Source: Cordia subcordata
Taxonomy: Eukaryota > Streptophyta > Magnoliopsida > Boraginales > Cordiaceae
NCBI GenBank assembly: GCA_028554755.1
Contig: JAPTOF010000008.1
Span: forward strand, 14,551,001-14,615,000
DNA: 64,000 bases
Reading direction: 5' to 3'
Part shown: positions 24,441 to 34,660 of the stretch, one piece after another
Numbering within the stretch: the stretch's first letter is position 1
Layout: the number at the start of each line of letters is the position of its first letter
Notes under the pieces: model-generated
Seen by the model: only the letters and a program-made list of their open reading frames with translations
Database searches by the model: none
Told to the model about the DNA's origin: nothing
Position numbers and translations under genes: made by a program

Positions 24441-25256
24441 CTTATGGCTTGAAAGTCAGCTTAAAAATGACACTCCAATGGTTTCAAAACTCATATATAT
24501 TATTAACCTCTATAACTAACATAGTAGGGAGATCAAAAGTCTTCTAAATGAATAATATTAAATTTGTTATTAATTAAATTTATAATATTGATAAAAAATT
24601 TTAGCTGAGTTAGCAAACAAATGAAAGCTAATGTGGCATATTTCTTCGAGCTACAATTCGTCATAATGAAAAATATAACTACGTAAAATATGATTATAAA
24701 TTAGTATGTAGTTAAAAAAACATTGTATATATAAGATAATTGTATTAAATGGCAGAAGGTGATATATATATATATATATATATATATAAGGAAAACAATG
24801 GATTTTGCTTGAATAGCTGGATTTTTTTCATGTTGTTTATTACCATAATTACAATGCCAAAACATGATGGATAAATGTAATTAGGATATGGTGCATAAAT
24901 TAATTAAAGTAAATGATTTTTTTCAGACTTTATTACTTTAAGCTCATTAAAAAAAATATAGATATATATATATGTGGTGCATAAATATAATTAAATATCT
25001 TCTAACTCCATTGCAATGATGAGGTTGGAAAGTAGAGTATAAATATAATTAAACACTATAATATATAGAGTTATAATAATGTAATAATATTAAAATAAAA
25101 TCTATAATGACTTGGCAAATAGATTATTGATGTAGACCCATTTTTGAGCTCCTTTGGATTCAACTTTTATGTATATATTAAAAATAAAATCTACGATAAC
25201 TTGGCAAATAGATAGGTACTGATTTGACACCCTTCTTTGAGCTTCCTTGAATTCAA

Positions 25257-25291
<35 letters not shown>

Positions 25292-26669
25292 TTATTTATT
25301 TTGAAGTGATCAATAAAGAAAGCATCTCGAGGTTCCACATGCAATTTAGACTTACACGGTATGTGATAGATAAAAAGTAAAAGAAATTATATTTTTCACT
25401 TTTTTTTATCAACTTGTCAACTATTAAAAAATGAAGTAATTGTTAAAACAATAAATGATGTATAGAGAAGAATTGATAACAAAGTGCTATATAAAAGCCT
25501 ACCCAAATATTAAATTAAAAAAGAACAAATAACTGATCACTAACGCTAAATAAAAAATGGAACTTTAAACTTTTTTAAATAAAAATACAAAATTGAGGGG
25601 CCCACTAAACGTTTTATAGTTAAAATAAAATAAATTGTAATAAAAAAGAAGAAAATTTGATGAGGTTCCACATCATTATAATGTATAGCTAGATTATTAA
25701 TATTATTTTTCACTCTTTGTGTTTATTCTGGTGTAGCAAAAGAATAAAATCTTATTCTTCTTTTAGCATGTGAACTAAATATATAAACATAAAAATAATA
25801 AACTGATAGAAATGAGTTATATTTTAGATTATAAAATTTTGGATAAAAATGTCCTTTACCGCTCTGTAATTTGTCTAAATGATGTTTGGCTAAATTTATT
25901 TGGGACTTATAAACTGCAAACAATAAAAAAAATATGTTAAGAGTATTTTTCTCTAATTACTTATAAACACTTAAATTAGTAAAGCCAAATAGACTCTACC
26001 TAACTACTTACTCTTTATTTTATAAAACATATCACGTAACTCTCTTGCACTTTCTAGAATGTAGCATACTGGTCTTTTTTGTTTTAATTATTATCTTAGA
26101 CCATCATCCAAAGAGGTAAATAGTTAATTTAAAAAACCACATAGGGTTAAGTAACTAATTGTTTATTAACGAGCGGAGTATTTTCGGTTACACAACGTGC
26201 ATGCAATAGCCATGTGGGAGTTTTTCCAGGGGCAGAAACGTCATTTCACACAAGGTCGCCTCAGGATTGCCAAAATGGGGTCGCCGACGAATAATCAATA
26301 TTAAATCTTCAATCACGCCACATATGACACTCTGCTTCTTCACGTTCTCTCCCTCCTTGGGGTTCCCCTTATTGTAATGGCATGTGCATCGCTAAGGTCA
26401 GTTAGATCTACACTTCTTTGCTCTATTAAGACCCTCAATATTTCACTATTCTCTTTCATTTCTCTTATATAATTTCTTTTATTTTGCTTTGTTATGCACA
26501 TTGTGATCTGATTAAAAAATAACACAGAAAACCAATATAGATTCAACCGGTTTCATTACTAGATCTTGGTTAGTTTCACATCCCACATCGATATACCACT
26601 GGTTTTAGCATTTTGAGTTCATTTCCCGATCTGGGTTAAGTCCAGATCTGGTCCAACAAAACGTCAAAG
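24441..26669. other. AT-rich intergenic DNA and the promoter/leader of the TM9SF gene
   Basis: No coding gene. Microsatellites (AT)n lie at 24757-24788 and 25257-25292. A short related direct repeat with ACTTGGCAAATAGAT is near 25110 and 25200. A possible Tourist-type MITE lies at 25878-25995 (GATGTTTGGCTAAATTTAT against AGAGTCTATTTGGCTTTAC on the other strand). From ~26200 the DNA becomes GC-richer with C/T-rich tracts (26330-26370), consistent with the 5' leader of the gene starting at 26670. Confidence 0.5.
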
Positions 26670-28643
26670 ATGGAAACTTTTGAGAAAATCAATATCTGGG
26701 TTTTGTTTATCTGCTTGATATCTCAATTGGGTCATGGGTTTTATCTACCTGGTAGTTATCCTCACAAGTATGGTGTTGGTGATCCCTTGAATGTGAAAGT
26801 CAACTCTTTGACCTCAATTGATACTGAAATGCCCTTTGGCTATTATAGTTTGCCCTTCTGTGAGCCTTTTGAGGGTGTAAAGGACAGCGCTGAGAATCTT
26901 GGTGAGCTCCTTATGGGTGACAGGATTGAGAATTCTCCTTATAGGTTTAAGATGTATAAGAATGAGTCGGAGATTTTTCTGTGTCATACCAAGCCTTTAT
27001 CAGGCGTGGAGTTTAAATTGTTGAAGGAGAGGATTGATGAGATGTATCAGGTTAATATAATGCTTGATAATCTGCCTGCGATAAGGTATACTAAGAAGGA
27101 GAATTATTTCTTGAGGTGGACAGGGTATCCAGTTGGTATTAAGGTTCAGGATGTGTATTATGTGTTTAATCACTTGAAATTTACGGTTCTTGTTCATAAG
27201 TATGAGGAGACCAGTGTGGCTCGTGTGATGGGAACAGGGGATGCTGCAGAGGTGATTCCTACTGTGGGGAATGTGGGATCAGATCCACCAGGGTATATGG
27301 TTGTGGGGTTTGAAGTGGTCCCTTGTAGTTTTCAGCACAATGCTGATTCATTGAAGAATCTGAAGATGTATGATAAGTATCCTTCCCCGATCAAGTGTGA
27401 TCCAACCACTGTGGGCATGCCTATTAAGGAAAATGAGCCTGTGGCTTTCACTTATGAAGTGACATTTGTGGAGAGTGACATCAAATGGCCTTCGAGATGG
27501 GATGCTTATCTGAAGATGGAGGGAGCTAAAGTACACTGGTTCTCAATTTTGAATTCACTCATGGTGATAACTTTCTTGGCCGGAATTGTGCTTGTTATAT
27601 TCTTAAGAACTGTTAGACGTGATTTGACTCGGTATGAAGAGCTTGACAAGGAGGCTCAAGCTCAGATGAATGAGGAGCTGTCAGGGTGGAAACTAGTTGT
27701 AGGTGATGTTTTCCGTGCTCCAAGCAATCCAGCTCTTCTGTGCGTGATGGTTGGAGATGGTGTTCAGATTCTTGGAATGGCAGTTGTGACAATTTTGTTC
27801 GCTGCGCTTGGCTTTATGTCCCCAGCTTCTCGTGGAACATTGATCACTGGTATGCTTTTCTTCTACATGTTTCTTGGGATTGCTGCTGGTTATGTTGCTG
27901 TTCGTCTGTGGAGAACAATTTTCTGTGGTGATCACAAAGGATGGCTTTCTGTCTCTTGGAAAGTTGCCTGTTTCTTCCCTGGAATTGCGTTTCTCATTTT
28001 ATTTACTTTGAACTTCCTTTTATGGGGTAGCCACAGTACAGGAGCCATCCCCTTTTTCCTGTTTGTTATTCTCATATTGCTCTGGTTCTTCATCTCTGTC
28101 CCCCTTACCCTTGTTGGTGGATACTTCGGTGCAAAGGCTCCGCATATTGAGTACCCAGTGCGAACAAATCAGATCCCTCGAGAAATCCCACCTCAAAAAT
28201 ACCCCTCTTGGCTTTTGGTTCTTGGGGCTGGCACCCTTCCATTTGGAACACTATTCATCGAGCTCTTCTTCATTATGTCTAGTATCTGGATGGGCCGTGT
28301 ATACTATGTGTTCGGGTTTCTCCTCATTGTCTTGGTTCTTCTTGTTTTGGTATGTGCTGAGGTCTCTCTTGTTCTAACCTACATGCACCTTTGTGTCGAG
28401 GACTGGAAATGGTGGTGGAAGTCATTCTTTGCTTCTGGTTCTGTTGCTATATACATCTTCCTCTACTCCATTAACTATCTTATATTTGATCTCAAGAGTC
28501 TGAGCGGACCTGTCTCTGCCACCCTTTACCTTGGATATTCCCTCTTCATGGTTCTAGCGATTATGCTTGCGACAGGCACTGTGGGATTCCTTGTTTCATT
28601 CTGGTTCGTGCATTACTTGTTCTCATCGGTGAAACTGGATTGA
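26670..28643 (+). CDS. Transmembrane nine superfamily (TM9SF/EMP70) endomembrane protein
   Basis: One uninterrupted frame of 657 residues. Residues 1-23 form a signal peptide, and the mature end begins FYLPGSYPHKY, a TM9SF hallmark. A luminal domain runs to ~285, with PFCEP and DNLPAIRY motifs, then nine membrane segments at about 291-313, 360-382, 389-412, 430-452, 459-485, 514-538, 545-570, 587-607 and 618-651. The short cytosolic tail contains FV and ends in KLD, matching the KXD/E Golgi-retention signal described for Arabidopsis EMP12/TMN1, which binds COPI; the FV pair resembles its ER-export signal. The protein should sit in Golgi or endosomal membranes, where TM9SF proteins help sort membrane cargo. 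The start is the first ATG before the signal peptide. Length matches plant TMN proteins. I cannot tell which TMN number it is. Confidence 0.95.
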   Translation: METFEKINIWVLFICLISQLGHGFYLPGSYPHKYGVGDPLNVKVNSLTSIDTEMPFGYYSLPFCEPFEGVKDSAENLGELLMGDRIENSPYRFKMYKNESEIFLCHTKPLSGVEFKLLKERIDEMYQVNIMLDNLPAIRYTKKENYFLRWTGYPVGIKVQDVYYVFNHLKFTVLVHKYEETSVARVMGTGDAAEVIPTVGNVGSDPPGYMVVGFEVVPCSFQHNADSLKNLKMYDKYPSPIKCDPTTVGMPIKENEPVAFTYEVTFVESDIKWPSRWDAYLKMEGAKVHWFSILNSLMVITFLAGIVLVIFLRTVRRDLTRYEELDKEAQAQMNEELSGWKLVVGDVFRAPSNPALLCVMVGDGVQILGMAVVTILFAALGFMSPASRGTLITGMLFFYMFLGIAAGYVAVRLWRTIFCGDHKGWLSVSWKVACFFPGIAFLILFTLNFLLWGSHSTGAIPFFLFVILILLWFFISVPLTLVGGYFGAKAPHIEYPVRTNQIPREIPPQKYPSWLLVLGAGTLPFGTLFIELFFIMSSIWMGRVYYVFGFLLIVLVLLVLVCAEVSLVLTYMHLCVEDWKWWWKSFFASGSVAIYIFLYSINYLIFDLKSLSGPVSATLYLGYSLFMVLAIMLATGTVGFLVSFWFVHYLFSSVKLD

Positions 28644-29954
28644 ACAGCTACCACTACACCAAAGTTTCACCTTGCAACAGCAAGGATCAGCCTGTCGAGA
28701 AATGGACACAGCTGCTCAAGTCGTTCAGCATTTTGGTGTTTCACCTTCTATATGTCATTTTCTTGGAATTTGAGAAGTTACAATAATAATATCATCAAGT
28801 TTTGTTTATATTCTTTAATAGACGGAGAGAATTTGTATGCTAGTAAAGGAGCATTGGTGGGTAGGATGAATGTTGAATACTTGCTACTCGCTATGCCAAC
28901 TTTCCAATGTGTTATTAGTTATCTATCTAGACCTGTATCAATAGTAATGCAGTCAGTTTAATTTCAGGTCTTCTATTTAATTACATCTTCGTATCTTTGG
29001 TTTTCTCTTCAAGATATGTGACTGTTTTATTATTACAAAATTCTGTGGGAGTTTCATGGAGAAAACAGTGGTGGTTGTGGTCTCCTTTTCAGATGTGCAA
29101 CTTTATAAATCTATTTCTGTTGTATGTTATTTCTAGCAATAATGAATGTTTGGCTTTTCATTTTGCATTTCGCGAGTATGCCACCCATTAAGTTATTGAG
29201 ACATGACACATATTGCTGCCTTCTTAAATAGCCAATAAGTACTTAATCAAAAATGGCCAAAATGTTTTTAAGGCAAATAAAAAGACTTTTCTACCTAAGT
29301 TAAACACTTGTACATATGCATTCTCTCTCCTTATTATAGCATTTATATCAATATCACAATTCTCTTGCCTCCCCTCACTATACTCTCTTCTCATTACTAT
29401 TATTTCTCTCGCCTCATTTATCTCTTCCTCTTTCCTTCTCACAAGGCCACACTAGTTCCTCCCTCTCTCTTGCACATATCTCCCACAATATTTACCTTTT
29501 TTTCTTTGCAAAAAGCCAAGAAGTGTTTGCATTTTATCCTTTCAAACTTTGACTCCATAAGTCCCAAAAAAAAATTTTTTTGATTGGCAAATAAAAGTAA
29601 ACTCACACAATCATCTCTAAGGTATTATGATGCTCATGATTTATGTTGTAAATCTTTACATTATAAAAATATTATGATGGTATTTTAACTTTATAAAATG
29701 TTAATATAATTATAGCAATTGACTTATTATATGTTTTTTATAAGATTGTTTTATTATAAGAAAATATTATATTTCATTTTTAGATGTTATTTAAAAAAAA
29801 AAAGGTTGCTGCTTGGGTAGAAAATAAATAAAAATGTTACATAATTATTTTCTACCCATTATATAAAGTTATCTTTTTCCTCTTTCTATTGAATTATAAT
29901 AACATTATTTGCTTAAATATACAATTTAATAATTACTCATATAAATTATACATA
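28644..29954. other. 3' flank of the TM9SF gene and AT-rich intergenic DNA
   Basis: The first few hundred bases probably hold the 3' untranslated region. The rest is AT-rich, with a C/T-rich stretch at 29320-29480. No gene was recognised. Confidence 0.5.
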
Positions 29955-31492
29955 TAACTAAATCGATAATCTCTTTTTTAATATTACAAAAAAGCATCTT
30001 CCTTGCTTATAGATCATAAAAGTAAATGTGTAATATGTTTCATTGATAGCATCAAAACCATGCTATTAATCAACACTTCCACAATTTCTTTTACATATCT
30101 TGTAAATCCTTTAGTTTTTTTCTTTTCTTTTTTGAGTTTCTCCTTAACCATAATAATATTTGTTTGGTTAAAAATAAAAGTTTAATGAATATAACCACAT
30201 ATATAACTAGATTGATGATCATTTTTTTTTCAATTTTGATGAAATGAGTCTTCCTTAATTATAGATTATAAAAACTAAAATTTTAACATAATTCACTAAT
30301 TGGACAAAAAGAACTATTATAATGATCTAAAGCTTCGCATTTTCTTTTACTTACCCTATCAAATTTTTATTTTTTTCTTTCGAATAAATAATAACATTAT
30401 TTATTAAATTGACTATGAAGTAAAAGTAAGATTTTAGACGTAAATTAGTTAAATTTACTTTATCTTCATATAATATAGAATTAACTTAGACTAAAAGGAT
30501 TACATCTTAATAAATGAAGTGTGACGCCAAAGTTGATTTTTTGGTGTAACTTAATGAAAATTTCTTTATTTTAACGTAATATGAATTATTACCATTATCA
30601 AATAAATTAACTTAGTAGGCTATTTCAAATATTGAAATCTTAACATAATTAGCTAATTTGACCAAAACCATGAGAATAGTCAAAAGGTCCACATTTTCTT
30701 TTACTTAACCAATATTTTGATAAAAATCTTGTCAAAAGATAAACTGACTTTTTAGCTTTCAACTTTTTTTTCTTAATTTATAAGCTATAGTATAATTCTA
30801 AATTGGAGTACCACAAGGAATCTCGTTATTATTTCTTCATTTTTTTAGTACTTTTTTTAATGGTAATTATAATATTTTTTGGGTATTAAGAAGCAACGGA
30901 AGTGTTTATTTCTTTTTTGTTTAAGTGACAGGTCACGTGGACCCATGGTTACTTCTTTAATTTTTTTAATATTTTATTTATCATTTTAGTAATTAATCTC
31001 AATTTTTATTGATAAATTTGTATAAAAATTAAAAATAAACTAATTTATTGACTTTTTATTGTACACCTTGAATATTTGGATAAAAATATTTTTTTAATAT
31101 ATTTAAAAAAATTATTTTGTAACACTTCTTCATTTCAACTAGTTATGTTATTACTTAAATTATACAAAAGTATATTAAAAAAATTCATGACAAACTAACA
31201 AATAAATCTGGAAAAGATACAAAAATTTTTCAAGTGTGTGAAATTTTAACAAACTTGATGATCTCAATTCTAATTTACAAAAGCAAACCTTCCTTACTTA
31301 TAGATTATAAACACCGAAATTTTAACATGATTCACCTATTGGACCAAAACCATGCCATTCATCAAAAGCTTGACATTTTCTTTTACTTACCCCTATCAAA
31401 TTCTAGTGTTTTACTGTTCTCTTGAAACATAATAATATTTATGCAATTAAAAATAAAATTTTAATAGAAAACCATATACCTTATATGCATAC

Positions 31493-31531
<39 letters not shown>

Positions 31532-31930
31532 TATATATAAGAAAATTGATGATCCCTTGTTCAATTTTGCAAAATGAGTCTTCGTTGCTTATAAACACTG
31601 AAGTTGTAATATGATTTACTACTTGGACCACCACAATAATAAGCTAATGGTTTAAATTTTCTTTTATTTACCCCCTACTATTTTCAAAAATTTTCTTTTC
31701 CTTCTCTCAAGTTGTAATAAAATTGTTTGGTAAAAAATAAAATTCTAATATCTAATAACATAACCATAAATTATGCTTGGAGTACCACATGGGATCTCAT
31801 TACTTTTCCTTATTTTTTTTAGTACTTTTAAAAAAAATTAAAAGATAAACTAATTTCTTAACTTGTTTTTCCTACATGTTGAATATTTAGATAAAAATTT
31901 TAAAACATAAACTAATTCCTTGACTTTGTT
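29955..31930 (+). repeat. Five diverged copies of a ~150-base AT-rich module
   Basis: Copies lie near 29958-30125, 30208-30385, 30630-30745, 31240-31412 and 31540-31700. Each follows the same order where present: GATGATC, TTCAATTTT, GTCTTCCTT, TTATAGATTATAAA, then AAATTTTAACATGATTCAC, TGGACCAAAACCATG, and ATTTTCTTTTACTTACC. A second shared module (GTACCACA then ATCTCATTA, and TTGAATATTTAGATAAAAAT) recurs at 30809/31779 and 31068/31879. No coding or terminal structure is seen. Confidence 0.75.
31494..31541 (+). repeat. (AT)n(AC)n(AT)n microsatellite
   Basis: Pure AT run passing into AC and back to AT. Confidence 0.95.
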
Positions 31931-32840
31931 TGTTTATTTTCATGTACACAACAGTTTGGTGGAATGAAAAGATCAATTGCTCTGTAAAAAAAGAAAGATA
32001 TACTTTCAATAAATTAATAAAACTTTTTTATTTATAAAACTTTTGCATTTTAACTAGCTATGTTATTACCTAAATTGTACAACAATAAAATTAAAATGAA
32101 AATCCACAACAAATCAACAAATAAAACTAGGAAAAAGAAAAGCCATAGATATTAAAATTAACAGACTTCAAATGTGATACAAATCAAAAGCCGCCATCAT
32201 GATTAAGCATAATCATCGTCTGACGACCTTTTTCTCTCTCTCTCTCTCTCTCTCTTTTAACCAAAAGATGAATGCATAGTTCAAAAGCTAAAGAAATGAA
32301 ACATAGTTTACATGATAAACTTAAAGAAACGAAACAGCAAGAAAAATCCATAAATAGAGAATTATTCTCTGATTGTTTGCATAAGTTATAACCAACAAAA
32401 TCTTTTAGTCTCCTCTAGCACAATTTTCAAGTGTTGGAACTCGAAAAACTTTGTAATTATTAAATAGTTAATAATGATAAAGAGAAAAGAATTAAAACTT
32501 AAATGTTAAATCTTACTTTTTATAAAGGGTAAAATAATCTTAATATAAATAAAATTTCATATTTACCCCTATTTTAACCAATTTTGGCCAAGTTTTTCCG
32601 GCCACAAATTTTTATTCAATAAAAGTTTTTGAGTTAAAGAAACTTACAATCGACCGGGTCTCACTCCTCGATTTCCCTCCTTGTCAGTCAGTACATATCA
32701 AATCACTTGTTCTCACTCCCTTATCTTAAATCGATCTCACCTTAATATCTGTCATATACTTGGTTGGAAAATGACTTATTTAATCTCTTATTTTTTTATT
32801 TTTTTACAATTAACTTTTTACTTTTGTATATGACAATTTA

Positions 32841-32958
32841 GAGGGTGTTTGGATTGGCTTATTTTAGTGCTTATAAGCACTTATAGAAAAACATTCTCTC
32901 ACATATTTTTATTATTTTGGTGCTTGTAAGTCAGAAATAAGCAAAGCCAAATAGCCTC
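32841..32958 (+). mobile_element. Short Tourist-like MITE with TTA duplication
   Basis: It begins GAGGGTGTTTGGATTGGC and, on the other strand, GAGGCTATTTGGCTTTGC, with TTA on each side (32838-32840 and 32959-32961). The interior is a hairpin around GTGCTTATAAGCAC. TIR style and TTA duplication fit PIF/Harbinger (Tourist). Confidence 0.75.
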
Positions 32959-34399
32959 TTAGTACCTTATCTTTGTAATTAATGATGTTTTTATTCTCAA
33001 GTTTAGAACAAATCAAAAAATAATAATTTTTAATCCCTTATCTTTGTAATTTGTAACCACGCTATTCCTTCATTTTTGCATTTTGTGATGTCATCAGTTT
33101 TTTTTCCTTTTTTATTTGATAATTTGTGACAACATTAGTTCTAACTTCTTTGATTCTTGATGGGATTAGGGGAAGTTCAAGTGGTTGAAATTATTTTCCC
33201 TAGGTGCAAGGTCCTTACTTTAATCCCATGGGGGTGGGGGTTTAATCCAAAAAAAAAATTTAATTCTTTGATTTTTTTTATTTTAAGACTAATGACATCG
33301 TAATTATAATTTGTAAAGATAAGAGACTAAATTATTTTAATTTATAGATAAAGAACTCTATTGTCAAAAGGGCCTAAAGGACCAAAGGAATAGTTTACTT
33401 ATTTTGTTTATTCACAATTTATATTTTATTTATTTACAAACCATAAATTACCTATTCACATTTTATATTATGTTAATTCATAATATATATTCTATTAGTT
33501 AACAAATTATACATTATTATTTGTTCACAACCCTAAATTATTTGTTTACAAATTTAGTACGGTTTGTGTACAAAGTAAACTCTATTTTTTCCCAATAACT
33601 ACATTATTTATTCACAATGTTTATTCTATCTAATTCATTATGTATATTTTATTTGTTCACAAACTATATATTATTTATCCATTTCTATTTTACCTCTCAT
33701 GTCATATCATTTATGAACTCAGGACCTAATCGTTTGGAAAAATTATACCGAAAAAACTCCGCGGCACTTGGTAACCCACGTATCTCTGAAATAACTACAC
33801 GTTTGCACCGACTGACATTTTGCACTCTTAACATTAATGACTGCTGACTTTTTGCACCATTAACATTAATGGAGTCATCATCTGTGTCAAATTTTATTTT
33901 ATTTTATTTTTTCCCCTCCATCTTTCATGGTTAGCGCTTGTTTTTCTTTTATAGGACAAATCTAGATACCTTGCATGCTTGAAACGTTGTCATAATATCC
34001 ATAAACTCTTCTCCAAATAATTATCACAAAAGATAATTATTCAGAAGAGTTTATATAAGGATATATGTTGAAATAAATGGATTTTTTTTTTTTTCTTTGT
34101 GGTAAAATATATGAGTGTGATGACATTGGATAACTTGATGATTGCATCAAATTTATGACGGAAAATAAACCTGTCAGACGTCAACATGTCATACTAATCC
34201 AAACTACTAAACAAAACAACTCAGAAAGCAACATAACTGTGCGGTTGATGCACATCCTTTTCATAAAATTGTACCTGTTCCTTGTTTTCATGTGGAAAAG
34301 CAGACCTGCCTGACACCCTCCTGTGCGCAAAAGTGTGTGTTCATATATGCAATACTTTTCGGGTGATGCAATAACCGAACAATACAAGAACAGCTTTTC

Positions 34400-34402
<3 letters not shown>

Positions 34403-34436
<34 letters not shown>
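34403..34436 (+). repeat. (AT)n microsatellite upstream of the sugar transporter
   Basis: About 17 AT units about 225 bases before the start codon at 34661; length variation here could alter promoter spacing (inference). Confidence 0.95.
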
Positions 34437-34438
<2 letters not shown>

Positions 34439-34660
34439 AAAGATCACAGACCAAGATAGTGGTTCTTGATTGTGTGAATATTCATATGCTGATGTAAGTG
34501 GCATGTGCAAAGTTTGGTGATGTTATCTGGAAAGTTGGTACCTTACTTATTAGTTTGAAAAAGTGGAAAGTGAAAGAAAAGTTGAGTTGGTCCTTCAAGA
34601 GGGAAATAGTTGACCTGCATAAAAACATACTCAGTAGCAAAGGAAAAGAGGAATTTAGAA

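Larger units (their letters stand above)
31931..34660. other. AT-rich intergenic DNA and upstream region of the sugar transporter
   Basis: No coding gene. Contents: (CT)n at 32235-32255, a 118-base MITE at 32841-32958, and repeated A/T words with ATTTGTTCACAA between 33400 and 33680. There is also an (AT)n microsatellite at 34403-34436, ~225 bases before the transporter start codon. The proximal ~220 bases must contain its promoter or leader. Confidence 0.5.

Noticed and set aside
27000..27935. Several 60-80 codon frames antisense or in shifted frame within the TM9SF gene
   Set aside because: Shadows of a strong, conserved coding frame.
34610..34660. Upstream in-frame ATG of the STP7-like gene
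   Set aside because: The extra 17 residues do not resemble STP N-termini, whereas MAGGS at 34661 does.
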